64,000 bases of DNA from Cladopsammia gracilis (lineage: Eukaryota > Cnidaria > Anthozoa > Scleractinia > Dendrophylliidae), in the NCBI GenBank assembly GCA_022457155.1, contig JAJGOT010000432.1:543501-607500 (forward strand), read 5' to 3'. The translations under genes were made by a program, and so were the position numbers. The notes beneath the pieces were generated by a model, which worked only from the letters and a program-made list of their open reading frames with translations, ran no database searches and was not told where the DNA came from. Of the stretch, positions 1-12,000 are shown piece by piece. Position 1 is the first letter of the stretch. The number at the start of each line of letters is the position of its first letter.

Positions 1-110
1 CTATTCATTGAGATTGGTTACATCATGAGCAGGTTTTTAATTAATTAATTAATTTATTTATTTATTTTATTAGCCATACTACAATAACACATTAATATAA
101 GAAGAATAGA

Positions 111-155
<45 letters not shown>

Positions 156-499
156 TAATTAGGCCTCCTCAGCTTTTGTTTTAATGACCTTAAATACAAC
201 AGATTCGTAACATTTTCAAAGGGCCTGCTACTTTCAGAGGAATTGTTACCTTTTTAATTATATTATTGATTATATTTTGTAAGTTTGTTGTAGCATTAAT
301 ACATGCTCATGGTTTTTTTACCCATGAACACACCTGATAGCTACGTTGATTTTGGTTGCCAATTTTTACCAAAACAGTGATTTAATACACTGCTGGTTTT
401 TAAATGTCATGTGCAACCACATTATAAAAACATTAACTGTTGACAAATTATACCAAGACTGAATCAGAAAATGACATCCAGTTGACATACATGTAGGTT

Positions 500-628
500 T
501 AATTTTTGTTTTGGTTTGAAATTTTCAAACCAGTTTATTTCTTATTTTCCTTTGTCTTGAATTATGGTCATGAACCTGAAACAAGGGAAAATAAAAACTA
601 AACTGATTTAAACTCTTCAAACCACAAC
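500..628. repeat. AT-rich hairpin repeat family, copy 1
   Basis: Inverted ends built on TTTGAAATTTTCAAACCAG with TATTTTCCTTTGT inside. Related copies lie at 4205-4345 and 61930-62090, each ending in the complementary CTGGTTTGAAAATTTTC form, so this is a short MITE-like family. Confidence 0.6.
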
Positions 629-689
629 ATTATAATTATTTTCTTAAGCACTCGTCAACACTGTAATTTGGCAACAGAAGGATGAGGTT

Positions 690-1075
690 AGTAATTAACT
701 TTAACTTTAATTAACATAATTGCCTTTAGCAAGCTAATCCGGCAATGGGCGGTCAGAACACGGAAGCTCATGACATTGACAGCGAAGGAAAAAAAAAAAA
801 AAAAAATTCGTCAATACGTGAAATTGTTACAAATACTTAAATGAAACGCAGCAACAGAGTCAGCACATACAAAAGCTGGAGACAAAGCGTTCCAAGCGGG
901 AACAGTTCTTACAAAAAAAGAAAACTTGTGGGCGTTAACATTAGATGAATAACGTTGGTATTGGAATGGGTGCTGTACACTAGCTCGTGTCAAGTAGGGA
1001 CAGACCACCGCGCGTAGATCATCCAGGAAAGATATCCGTACATTTCCTGTCTTGATCTTAAAAAACAGTGTCAAA
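690..1075. pseudogene. Two LINE fragments in opposite orientation
   Basis: 690-785 (plus) matches, as a reverse complement, the LINE body at about 34017-34110 (GGCAATGGGCGGTCAGAACA). It runs into an A tract. 811-1074 (minus) encodes a reverse-transcriptase C-terminal end with the typical FFVRTVPAWNALSPAFV motif (RT-W-N-x-L). Both are short and inactive. Confidence 0.65.
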
Positions 1076-1463
1076 TCAATGATCTTCCTTCGTGTCTCAA
1101 GATCTTGCCACCCCAGGAATGTGAGGAATGTGAGGAAAGATGGTAAAGACTGAACTGACTTGATTTGATTTACTACCCTTATACATAATTATTACAGACT
1201 CTTTATAGAGAAGAGTGCACAAGATACTGCTTAGTCAGAAGAAATAGACGACATTCATATCCGTGGTACTGAACTGAAACTAGCGTGCAGTCAAGGCTCA
1301 TGCAGGACAATCTTTTCATCTACAAATTCATGTTTTACGATATTCCTCCACACGAGCCTCGACTGCAAGGTAGTTCCAGTTCAATCGAGAATATGAACAT
1401 GGTCTATTATAGCTATTGGATGCTATTTTCAACTGGTTTTATACACACTAAACTACAACTTAC

Positions 1464-4400
1464 CATTTCAAGAATTTGTGTTCCAGCTTTGAGCTCTCTT
1501 TCTTCAATCATTTCCTCAACCTCCTCCATAGTTTTACCTTTGGTGTCATCAATCTCCTCATCAGCACCAATGCGACCACTCTGAAAACAAACATATATGT
1601 ACAAATTTTCATTATCAGACCCCATGCATGTCTTTGTTAGAGAAAATGGTTACTAATTCAAGATTGAAAACTTTAGAACTTGTTGGACAACATTCCAAAT
1701 AAGTTTCAAAGGCAGGAAGTCAATAAGGAAATGGAAAGGGTTTCATGTAGGTATCACCCGACATTTGCCCAAAATTATGATTCTTTTGACATTTGAGCTG
1801 GAAGGGATGACATAAGAACCCACAGAAGCTGTGAATTTAACAACAGATGTGACTTCCAGTCACCACCCATGATATCTGGGACATCAATATATTTATCAGA
1901 CAGGGACCTAGCTTTTTAAGGTTTATCATCAGAGAGCCATAAATCTTATCCTAAATACTGGTCGGTGATCATTTCCAGTTCTATATTAACCTATTTACCT
2001 TATTGTAATTTTGTGCCAAATCACTTGATATCTTTATGATGAATACTGAATCTTACATGTATAATACAAAATGGAGGATTGACTTACATCAAGTTGTTCT
2101 TTTGTTGGTTCTGGTGATCGATCTGGAATCACGAGGCCACTGGGGTCATCATACGGATCATCCAGAATTACAGTGTGGTTTATCCTGTGGAACAAAGAAA
2201 AACAAATGGACTTTATGAAAAATTTTTAACAAATAAAGAAAAGTCAGCTTACAGCCTCAACTGATTTTGCACTACAGGTGCAATAATGCAGGATTTGGAG
2301 TTGCAATAATGCATGTTTTGGAGGTGCAGTAATGCATGTTATGGAGGAGCAGTAAAAATGCATGTTTTGGAGATGCAATAATGCATGTTAAAGAGGTGCA
2401 AAAATGCATGTTTTGGAGTTCCAGTGGCCCAGTGGTTAGCATGCTGGATCGGACTTTTGATCTAAAGGCTGGTGTAAAATCCTGTTGAGAGTTAAGCATA
2501 ACTGCTTGCATTATATGTTACATAACTTTTTGTTATCGACAAACCACAAAGAAAACCTAAACTCCTAGGGAAGGAAGTTAATCCTTCAATCAAACAGCAT
2601 TCAATCTAGTAATATTCTATTGCTTTATTCCACAGAATCTGAAGTTAAACTCCAGCTACATGTATTGCATAACTTAACAAGGGCCATCTGTTGCCTGCTG
2701 TGTGCAAAGTGTTGTTAGTACCTGATGTCTTGGTAAGGCCTGTGTTCATCATCACAGATTGCGTCGTTTAGTTTATCGAGGACTTCGAATCCTTCAACAA
2801 CTTCAGCAAACACAGTGTGAACACCATCCAAATAATCCAGGTCATCACCCAATGTAATGAAAAACTGAAATGTGTTTCCAACAGATATTAATTTACCTTG
2901 TACAATAAGGTAGTTTTCAAGATGATAAAATGAAAAAAATATATATTAATATGGCCAATCCATTGAAGTAGAAGGGAGCAAGAAGCATCTCCATGGTTCT
3001 TCCGATCATTCAGTACCCCGGAATGTTAAACTAACTTCAACAGAGGTAGTTTCAATCATGCACAGAATAAACATGTTTTAATCATGATTCGTGCACTGCA
3101 CAGCCTAATTTGAACACTTTTCTTTTCATTACTGATCAGACTGAACATGTTTTGCCCTAGTGTGAACACAGCATTAATCTCTGATGTCCCAGGTAGCAGA
3201 AATCACATTAGAGACAATAATTTATTATTATGAACTGTTTGCAACCTGATGCTTAAGAAGAAACCTGCATTCTACTTCTATTTACTTAACTGGACATTCT
3301 ACTCACTCAGTACTGTTAAGTGGCAAATGCTTCATGAAATTGCTGTATCTTAAAAGCCTTGGTTGATGTACATTATATTATTTTTTATTGAATGGGAATT
3401 TTCTCAGTGGTGACAAACAAAACAAAGATGATTGGATAAAGCCATGTATCTTACTTGAGAACCATGTAAGTTGTCTCCATTGTTTGCCATCGAAACAGTT
3501 CCTCTCTTCTTATGCTTTATGCGTGGCTTGATTTCTGCTTCAAAGAACTTAGCTTGATCGCCATAAAGAAACCTGAGAAAAGATATAAAATAAAAAAGTG
3601 CTACTGATATCTAATCCTAAATTTTAAATTTTATCACCTAATTTAGAGAACTTCAGTGAGATCATGATCATAGTATGAGTGACTAAGTACAAGATAGTAT
3701 GACTTTCAAATGTTAAGCCAGGAAAGTTCATTAATGTGTAAAATCTGGAAGCCAAGGATAATTTAGATGTGAACTAAAACTATAATAATAATTTGTCTTT
3801 CAGCTGAGTACCTGAAAACAGCCTCCCCTCCAGTGCCACGTCCAGTTGGGTCTCCTGTCTGAGCCAGGAAGTTTTGCTAAATGTGGCAACAAAAAAAATA
3901 ATTGGTAATTTTTGAAATCTGTTCACTGATCAAGATTATTACATAGCCTGACAAGTCTCAAAACTATTGGCCTTTCTGGCAAGTACCAGAACACATTGTA
4001 TTTCTATTGTTTGTCAGGCTTTGTATTTTAGTCTTGTTTTGGAGTTCTATTGCTTTCTGCCTTTTGCTTCTTTATTTTACGTCATTCGTTCTCCAGTACT
4101 CGACACAGAAGGAACCAGACTATTGGGTGATCCCCTACTTCTTTTGTGTGCTTGTTTCTAAACATTCCAGCATGCTTATAGGTAACAGAAGCAAGTTAAT
4201 TATGTAATGGTTTAATTTTTTCTTTGCTTTGAAACTTTAAAACCAGTTTAATTTTTATTTTCCTTTGTCCCAGATTCATCTGAGATGAAGGAAACCAAAA
4301 ACCAAACTGGTTTGAAAATTTTCAAACCAAAGAAAAATTTGAGCCACACAGTTATCATCATATAATTATGTACCAGTCAATTCCACGACCGCCCATCCCC

Positions 4401-5785
4401 CCCCCCCCCCCCCGGGCAACCCCCCGGGCATTTGACTTTTTTTTTAAAAAAATGTCAAATGCCCCACTATGTGGGCAGTTTATACGGTCAAATGCCTCAC
4501 CGTGCAGGGCTTCACAGAGCGTAAAATGCCCCACCGTCCGGGCAAGGAGGGATTAAAGTAACTAGTTACAGTGGATTTCAGCTTACTTTGGCCTCGCCAT
4601 TTGCCAAGTTCGTTGGCAAACTTGATACTACGTTGCGAAGTTGTCAATTACATTTGTCAGTTTGCCAACCAAACTTGCGAACTTTGAAACGAAGTTGGCA
4701 ATTTCGGTGCCAACGAAGCCTGTATGTAAAGTCTGAAGTTGTTCTTAAACGCTATTTGCAAAGTCAAAACAATTTTTAGCCGATCTGGATGGTTTTCTTT
4801 AACATTATAGACTTGCCAAGACAAATCTATAAACTGGTGCTGTTCGGATTGCTTTCGAGGTGAGATCACGTACGCTGTAAGATGCATGCCACTATTTCAG
4901 TTGTGGTTTTGAATTCGACCAACATATAAATCGTACATATTATCTTTCATGTTCACTTTAAATATCTAAATCTTTGCTTGTGCTGTCGTCTGTTGTTTAT
5001 ATATCTCTTAGCTAGATTTAGTTGCAGCGAAAACAATAGAATGAACATATGTTTCGAAATACTAAATGTGAACAAAGATCTTGCTTAGTCACTTTCGTTT
5101 TGTCCGTTGACAAAAAAAAACGCAACAGACACGTGGAACCGAAAAGAATGGATTACGAAATCTTTGTTGAAGTCAAATGCCCACCCCGTCGGGCCTCGTT
5201 TCATGTCAAATGCCCCCCTATGCGGAGCTAACCTCTCGTCAAATGCCTGAGGTATGCCCGGGGAGGGGATGGGCGGTCTTGGAATTGACTGGTACATTAT
5301 TATAAGGTTGAATAGAGGTTTCGATTTGACAAAGATACATGTAAGTTTATAAGCATTCTAGTTCTTCTTGCTGAGGACAAGAATGGAAGATAAAATAAGT
5401 GAAAAACTAAACTTACCTGCACAGAATGAAATAAACAGTAGTTATAATACTTTATCTTGCACAATTTTAAGAAGTTGAGACACGCTGCATAAGAAAACAA
5501 CAGCAATTAAGCTTACAGTACTCAACAAAAAAAGTTAAAGAAACATTTAAGTCTTAAGTTTACAGGTAATAAAAAGTTCAAATCTGACAGATTGTTGCAA
5601 AACATAGCTCTCCCAAGTTCAATGGTTTTGAAGTGCACTAAAAGAATAGAAAACCTTTCCCCAACAAAACTAAATCTTCACATAGTTCCCAAAGGCAAAT
5701 TTAAAGTCTTCCTACCTCGCGGCCTTTCATCTGTAAACAGGTCGATGACAATATCTCCCAGCGTAGTTTCAAGAATAACAGACAT
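1464..5785 (-). CDS. PPIL4: PPIL4, cyclophilin-type peptidyl-prolyl isomerase-like 4 (5' part, 7 exons)
   Basis: Exons read on the minus strand: 5716-5785, 5417-5484, 3812-3876, 3455-3572, 2722-2864, 2088-2184, 1464-1580. All junctions are GT-AG and phases match, giving 226 residues from the ATG at 5783-5785. The start [17 protein letters not shown] matches the family start. Residues 1 to about 165 are the cyclophilin domain, with [40 protein letters not shown] and [14 protein letters not shown]. The linker [20 protein letters not shown] and an acidic helix follow; this linker is specific to PPIL4 among cyclophilins. The family is nuclear and spliceosome-associated, with a C-terminal RRM and an RS-like tail. 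Those parts are not found in 1-1463, so the gene runs off the left edge. Intron 2 (3877-5416 in plus coordinates 3877 to 5416) carries a 926-bp inverted-repeat element. Assignment is very secure; isomerase activity is inferred. Confidence 0.95.
2276..2420. repeat. 24-bp tandem repeat, six imperfect copies
   Basis: Units vary around GCAATAATGCATGTTTTGGA. The array lies in PPIL4 intron 5-6 space and directly abuts a tRNA-like sequence at 2421, so it may be a SINE-associated expansion. Confidence 0.8.
2421..2492 (+). mobile_element. Possible tRNA-derived SINE head
   Basis: TGGCCCAGTGGTTAGCATGC fits a Pol III A box well; the B-box position (GGTGTAAAATCC) is weak. No complete cloverleaf. Tentative. 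Confidence 0.35.
4205..4345. repeat. AT-rich hairpin repeat family, copy 2
   Basis: GGTTTAATTTTTTCTTTGC at the left and CTGGTTTGAAAATTTTCAAA at the right, with TATTTTCCTTTGTCC inside; same family as 500-628 and 61930-62090. Confidence 0.6.
4370..5295. mobile_element. 926-bp non-autonomous DNA transposon in PPIL4 intron 2
   Basis: Terminal inverted repeats of about 30 bp begin GTACCAGTCAATTCCA on the left and end TGGAATTGACTGGTAC on the right, apart from one mismatch. ATTAT flanks both ends (4365-4369, 5296-5300) as a likely target duplication. Inside, short blocks of GTCAAATGCCCC recur near both ends and a C run lies at about 4391. No transposase is encoded. Confidence 0.8.
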
Positions 5786-6032
5786 CGTACCAAACAGAAT
5801 TCTCAGCAAACGCAACTGTCAAGGGTTATATTTTATACCTAGTCGTTCAAAAAAGTACAAAACTTAAAATAAAAAAGCCAAAAACAAAACGTTGGTAAGA
5901 CGCTGTTGAAGCCGCCGAAGCCGCCATGATGATTAGCACGCTGAAAGTCCTGGGCCCTGCTTGGTTTTGACATTACATGCTGCTTACATGACGTATAATA
6001 CAAAAGAGCGGGCTTTTCGATGTCAAAACAAA
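5786..6032. promoter_or_regulatory. Bidirectional promoter interval between PPIL4 and SKA3
   Basis: Only 247 bp separate the two divergent start codons, so both core promoters and 5' UTRs must lie here or overlap the first exons. No clear TATA box is seen. A GCCGCCATGATG stretch at 5920-5931 loosely resembles a YY1 site, and GCCGCC is repeated just before it. Transcription start sites cannot be placed from sequence alone. Confidence 0.75.
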
Positions 6033-9000
6033 ATGGCTTCTTGTGAAGAGTTTTTTAGCCGTCTACGAAAGCTTGCAGTTACTGTTGGCAAGGAATCTAG
6101 TGAACTTAAAGGGATTTTAGAAAATTCTGAAATTTCTGCTTACAATGAAAATCGAGCCTGCCTTCTGTTACGAGAAACACTAGCGGAAGTTAAGGACTGC
6201 AAGGTAAATATGTAGCGAAGTATGACACCGCCAAATGATCAAACGTCGATCGCTCGTCATGCATGTGTCGGATGAAAGTATTAAGTGGATGACGAACAAT
6301 GTTTGAACGTTTAGCAGGAGCCTAAGCTTAAACGTTGCTTTTAGTGGAGCGATTTTAGAATACCCGGCCACTTATTTGCATATCTCTAAACGTTTTATAG
6401 AACGAAGCATATGAAAACAAAAGGATCCCATTCTTATTCAACGAGATGCAAATAGGTGGCCGGGCATTCTACTGTTTAGCCGAAACCTGTGCATGAAAAG
6501 AAAAACACACACACACACACACACACAAAAGAATTCAAAGAAATAAACTTAAGTCATTGATGCATTATCACTACATGTATCATTATTGGAAATGATGTTT
6601 CTGATTCTTCCAGTCTGGACGGGACTCGCATCTATCTCCAGAACATGCCAGAAGGGTGGGAACGGGGTGGGGGGCCGGGGGGGGGGGGGTTGTTAGTGTT
6701 CAAATGAGAGAAGTACAATTAAATCCAAGTGTACTCTGTAATTAATTTACCTTGTGTCTATATATCATTAAACAATGACTTAGAAGACACCAACAACAGC
6801 AATTATACATTAACATAATTATGAGTCAACCCCCCATCTACTCACAAAACAAAGAAAAAAAGAATATTATAAAAAAGTTAAGCTTTTTGTTATATATATA
6901 TTTTTTTCAATCAGAAAGAGGTTAATGGCAAAGTTGAGGAAGTTCAACAGAGACAGTTATTTGAAGATTTTATTTCTGTTTGTGGGAGGCTCATGACACA
7001 AACAAAAGAACAAATAAACGAGCTAGAAACTCACATGGAAAAGTATGGTTACACAAGACCTAAAGGTAATGTATTATTTGAAACTTCTCTCACCTGAACT
7101 ATCATCCCCTAATCTCCAAAGCTGTTCTGTTATTTTATTCGCTTCAACTTGAACAACATGTTGAAAAGTGAAATACAGTCACACTCTGATTTATGGACAC
7201 TCTGATTTGTAGACAGTTTCCTCTGGCCTAACCAAGCTTTTAGCCAGCAGGGTGTCCAGGCATCCTATGGACGCCCACTTTTTGAAGAAATTCATGAAAA
7301 TTGCACCTAATCCTTTCAAAATTTATGATGAGAAATATCTTCAGGACGCCCACTTTTCATTTTCTGGCTAAAAGCCTGGGCCTAACGGTATTGAAGCCCA
7401 AAATATCCAATCTTGTCCCCAGGGTCTCTCTTCTTCCTGTCCCCTGGCGGTGTCCTCCAGGGGGCAGGAAGATGAGAGACCCTGGGAAGGAGGTTGCAAA
7501 ATATCTTTAAAATAATCCTGCTTAACCCTATTCGGCCTGGGCTTTTTTTGAGTTCCTGAGCCTGGGGGGGGCACATTGTGCCCCCCCTTCGTAACTTCAA
7601 GAACATTAAGGCTACAACAATGAAACCTAGAGGGTACATAGTACGTCCTTAACTGTCTCCTTTGCGGTCCGCACAATGGAACAATGACGTCATATGACGT
7701 AGTTATTAGGTAATTAGTTATACGGCCGCCATCTTGGATCCGCCATCTTGGATTTCTGAAATTTTTTAAAACCTCTTAAAAACCATCCAAATTGACTCAA
7801 AATTACTCAAAACCAATAAATAAACGCTAAATGACGTAAAAATATAAGAGTTATACCAATAAACATTGTTTTTCTTCATTCAAAGGTACAAATATGCAAA
7901 TTTCGAAAAACATGGCTGTCAAAATCTTGTTGCCATGGAAACATCAAGTCACGTGATCAAAAAATTGTTACATAAAATTGTTGCCAGATAAATTTTAGGA
8001 AAAGTCACAAGGTTTGATGGCGTTTGAATACATATTAAAGAAGTTATGAACGTTCAAAGTTAGCGCGGGCACTTTGTGCCCCCCCCCCCAGGCCGAATAG
8101 GGTTAATATATACTGACACCTGTTAACATGGGCACATTTTATGATTCAGACAGTGTCTGTATTAATAGAGATCAACTGTAAGTTGAAAGGTCATGCCATA
8201 AACTGATAAAAGGGAAGCGCTTTTAGTATAGACAATGATATACAATGTTTCTTTCAGAAACTTTACCTGATTTGACATATTTGTCCAAAAGTGGTGACAA
8301 TTTCCAAGGAGAGGAGTCCAGGTGAGTGGCAGAAAAAAAAAATAAAACCTCAACAGAAATCTTTTTTGTGATACTGTATTTAAAACAATGCCCTCTCTTA
8401 TTTAATTGGCTGAATCTGATATCGAGAACCTAGTTGAACATTTAAAAAGATATATTTTTAATAGCCCCAGTGTTCAACTGTAATAAAAGAGATGACATTG
8501 TAATGTTTATTCAGACTATGCAGGTATTTGCAATTTCTGGTAGCCTGTGCGCAGACATGTCCTATTCCCTGCATGCAGACTACATGTAGGAGCCTGGCTT
8601 ATTTTCAGGTCTTTGTTGTTTGAAATTTATCTCATCAAAGGTGCAAAAACTATTAAATAGTATTCCTCCATTTCTAGACTTGCTTTTTTGTAGCAGGTGT
8701 TTTGTGTGTCCAGGTACTGTGTACAGTGTAAAATAATTTTTTTTTTTGCCTTTCTGTTGCTAATTCATTAGTGCAATGGATATTTCTGAGGTGAGCCAAC
8801 CTATCTCAAGCTCAGAGCAGACAGACAATAGTGATGGTGACATCCCATTTAAAAATGGTTCAGATACTGAGCAGGATACACCAATGGAAACAGACAATTC
8901 TGAGAAGATTGATTACAAAGGTACTGACACTGTCTTTAGGATGCTTTAAGATTTTTTACTCCCTGAATCAGTATAATTTATGAAGATAAGTCATGTAGTT

Positions 9001-12000
9001 CTAACGTTTGTTCTAACTTTTGAGTCTGTTGATGAAATCCTATGGTGTGACCATTCAAATGAAACCTCTTCAGCAGTACTTTTGCATGGTACCATTTGTT
9101 CTAACTTTTGAGTCTGTTGATGAAATCCTATGGTGTGACCATTCAAATGAAACCTCTTCAGCAGTACTTTTGCATGGTACCATTTGTTCTAACTTTTGAG
9201 TCTGTTGATGAAATCCTATGGTGTGACCATTCAAATGAAACCTCTTCAGCAGTACTTTTGCATGGTACCATTTGTTCTAACTTTTGAGTCTGTTGATGAA
9301 ATCCTATGGTGTGACCATTTAAATGAAACCTCTTCAGCAGTACTTTTGCATGGTACCATTTGTTCTAACTTTTGAGTCTGTGGATGAAATCCTATGGTGT
9401 GACCATTCAAATGAAACCTCTTCAGCAGTACTTTTGCATGGTACCATTTGTTCTAACTTTTGAGTCTGTTGATGAAATCCTATGGTGTGACCATTCAAAT
9501 GAAACCTCTTCAGCAGTACTTTTGCATGGTACCATTTGTTCTAACTTTTGAGTCTGTTGATGAAATCCTATGGTGTGACCATTCAAATGAAACCCCTTTG
9601 GCAGCTTCCATTTGTTTTGCAATATTACAAAATTTAATTTAGAATTTTTAGAATTTTGATTTTTGAAAGTCTTGGGAGTTAAAGGGGGTCTAAAATTAAT
9701 AAAATTCTATATGGGACAAAATTGAATCAAAGGCTCCTGTGAGCCAATTCATGAATAGGAACAACCTTCTGACCCTCCCCTCTCCTACAATTTTGCGAGG
9801 ATCATAAATCTCACTTATGTTTATCCGCAGTTCACAATGTGATTTTCATATACCTAGTATTCACTATCATTGGGTATATCACGAACTCACAATTGACCAT
9901 CTATCCACCTGGCTTGAAAGCTCAGTGGATAGAGCATTTCACTGGTATCGCAATGTCATGGGTTTGAATCCCATTCAAGCCTGAATTTTTTCAAGTTGCT
10001 TTTTCAACTGCTTAATTTGAGAGCACAGTGCGAGGATCACAAATCTCACTCATCTTATTTTCCATAGTATTGTTACAAACTCTAGTTCTACATGGAAGCT
10101 TGTTATTGGGTTTAGTAGCACAGTCTGGGTGAATTAAGCTGAGAATAAACTCCATCAACCAACAGATTAAACTGTTGTTTGTTAGGCTTTTATCCAAGAG
10201 TATCCTAGGGTAATCTTTTTTGGCACTTAAATGAACCAACAGCCACCTTCATCTACATCCTGCCAGTAGATAGTCTTTAAAACTGATTAATACTCAAATG
10301 ACTTTTAACAGAAAATGTTGAAGATCTTCTCAAGTCACCTGTCCCACCAGCAACATTTACCAAGATGATTGAGGTGACCCCACCAAGGCCATTTGGACCC
10401 AAACAGGGAATACTACAGGATAAGGGGCAAATGACACCTTGTTCAACTCCTCAAGCTCCACAAACAACCACACCCATGATAAAAACAAGGCTGGCTGCTC
10501 AAACCACAGACACACCAACTGATAATGTATTCACACCACAGGGGACCGATCTCCCACCACAGCCAGCCACAGTCACACCAATGATTAAGCCATCTAGTGA
10601 AAGAGTCGAGACTCAGAGTAGCTTGTCGCCAGAACCAGGATCTCCTGATCTGCCGATGCCACCCATCATGGGTACCCCAGGGCTTAGAGCATTTAGTCCT
10701 TTAGGATTGGAATCCCCCAGACCAGAAGTGTCATTCAGCTTGGACAGCCTGCCGCCTCCACCTGACATCACTTCTGTTCAGATTCTCAAACCAGGTGTGT
10801 AAACTGAAGTACTAAAGATGACATCATTGAACAGCAATAGATTTGTTTAACGAGCTATGTCCTGGGGATTTGGCGTTTTGGGGTCAAGACTTCCCCAAAT
10901 TAAAACTACATGTCATAAAAGAAATGCTTACAGAACACTAAAAGGAGAATATCAAGTGAATTTTTGGAAGATAATTCACATAATCAGAGTTTTAGCGAGT
11001 TTTCGAACTGAAGGCACATGACGATTACCTTAGAAGTTGCATCCATTTCAATCATTGGCCATCTGCAGCACAAGACACATATTTTTACTCTAAGAGGACT
11101 AGTAGAGTAATTTTAAACAAAACTGTATTTCCTCTGATATAAATATGTTTTGGATTTTTTAAAGTAATACTAAATATGGTGACATGGCCAATCTTTTTTA
11201 AAACTTTATTCCTGGTTGTATTTTTGTACAGGTGACATCATAGTACCTCCTCCTGTACAAACCAGCTGTGCAACAGATCACAATCGTCACACTACGCACA
11301 TGTTTGTTCAGCCTCTGAATGAAAAGGAATACAGCATTTTACCTGTTTATGTTGCTAACCAGTTTAGTCTGGAGTGCATCAATCGACATCTCGACACCAT
11401 AAATACTTTCTTGAGTAACAATGAAGGTAAGGAACATGTAGTCACTGTAATTTTGTTTTCTTCCTGAGAAGTGCAAACCTCCACTGCAATGAGAGCAAGG
11501 GCAGCGGGTGAGAATCCAAAACTAACAAAGGCAGGAAGTCAACAGGAGGGGGGGGGGGGGGGGGGGGGCGAAGAAGGGGAAATGCTGTCCCATCTAAAAA
11601 AGAACACAGAAACATGGATACCGATAGTGTGAGGCACAATCAGATTCTTTCTTGGCTCATCTTTCTAGACACAATGCTTTAAGCTTCCCATACATTTTTG
11701 TTAAATAAAACACAAGTGGCACCTTTGCTAAATCAAAGGGCTCTTAAAGCCATCTCGTTAAAGCGTTAGAACGTGAGGTTAATAAAAACAAAATAGAAGA
11801 ATTGATAGTGAATATGGTAAAGATGCCGTTGTAACGCACCTTTAGAATAAGTCTACTTAAAATACGTACATGAAAACATCACATGATGCAAATCAGCCAA
11901 TAGAAATTTATGTTCACGAAATGGGCTTTACATTTTCAAAAAAAAAAAAAACAACTTTAACATGCAAGGCTGATCAGACAGCAAATTTGTTCGATTTATT

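Larger units (their letters stand above)
1..1463. other. PPIL4 intron or left-edge sequence with LINE scraps
   Basis: No PPIL4 RRM exon is visible, so this is probably the next intron. It holds a (TTTA)n-rich start, a short inverted repeat (GAGGAGGCCTAA at about 124 and its complement at about 161), a hairpin repeat at 500-628, and LINE-derived pieces at 690-1075. Confidence 0.6.

Noticed and set aside
9422..9642. Open frames on both strands through the 88-bp repeat
   Set aside because: The frame is open only because the repeat unit lacks stops in some phases; there is no start, splice or conservation evidence.
9911..9981. Functional tRNA-Thr gene
   Set aside because: The anticodon stem is mismatched and a SINE-like tail follows with no T-run terminator at once.
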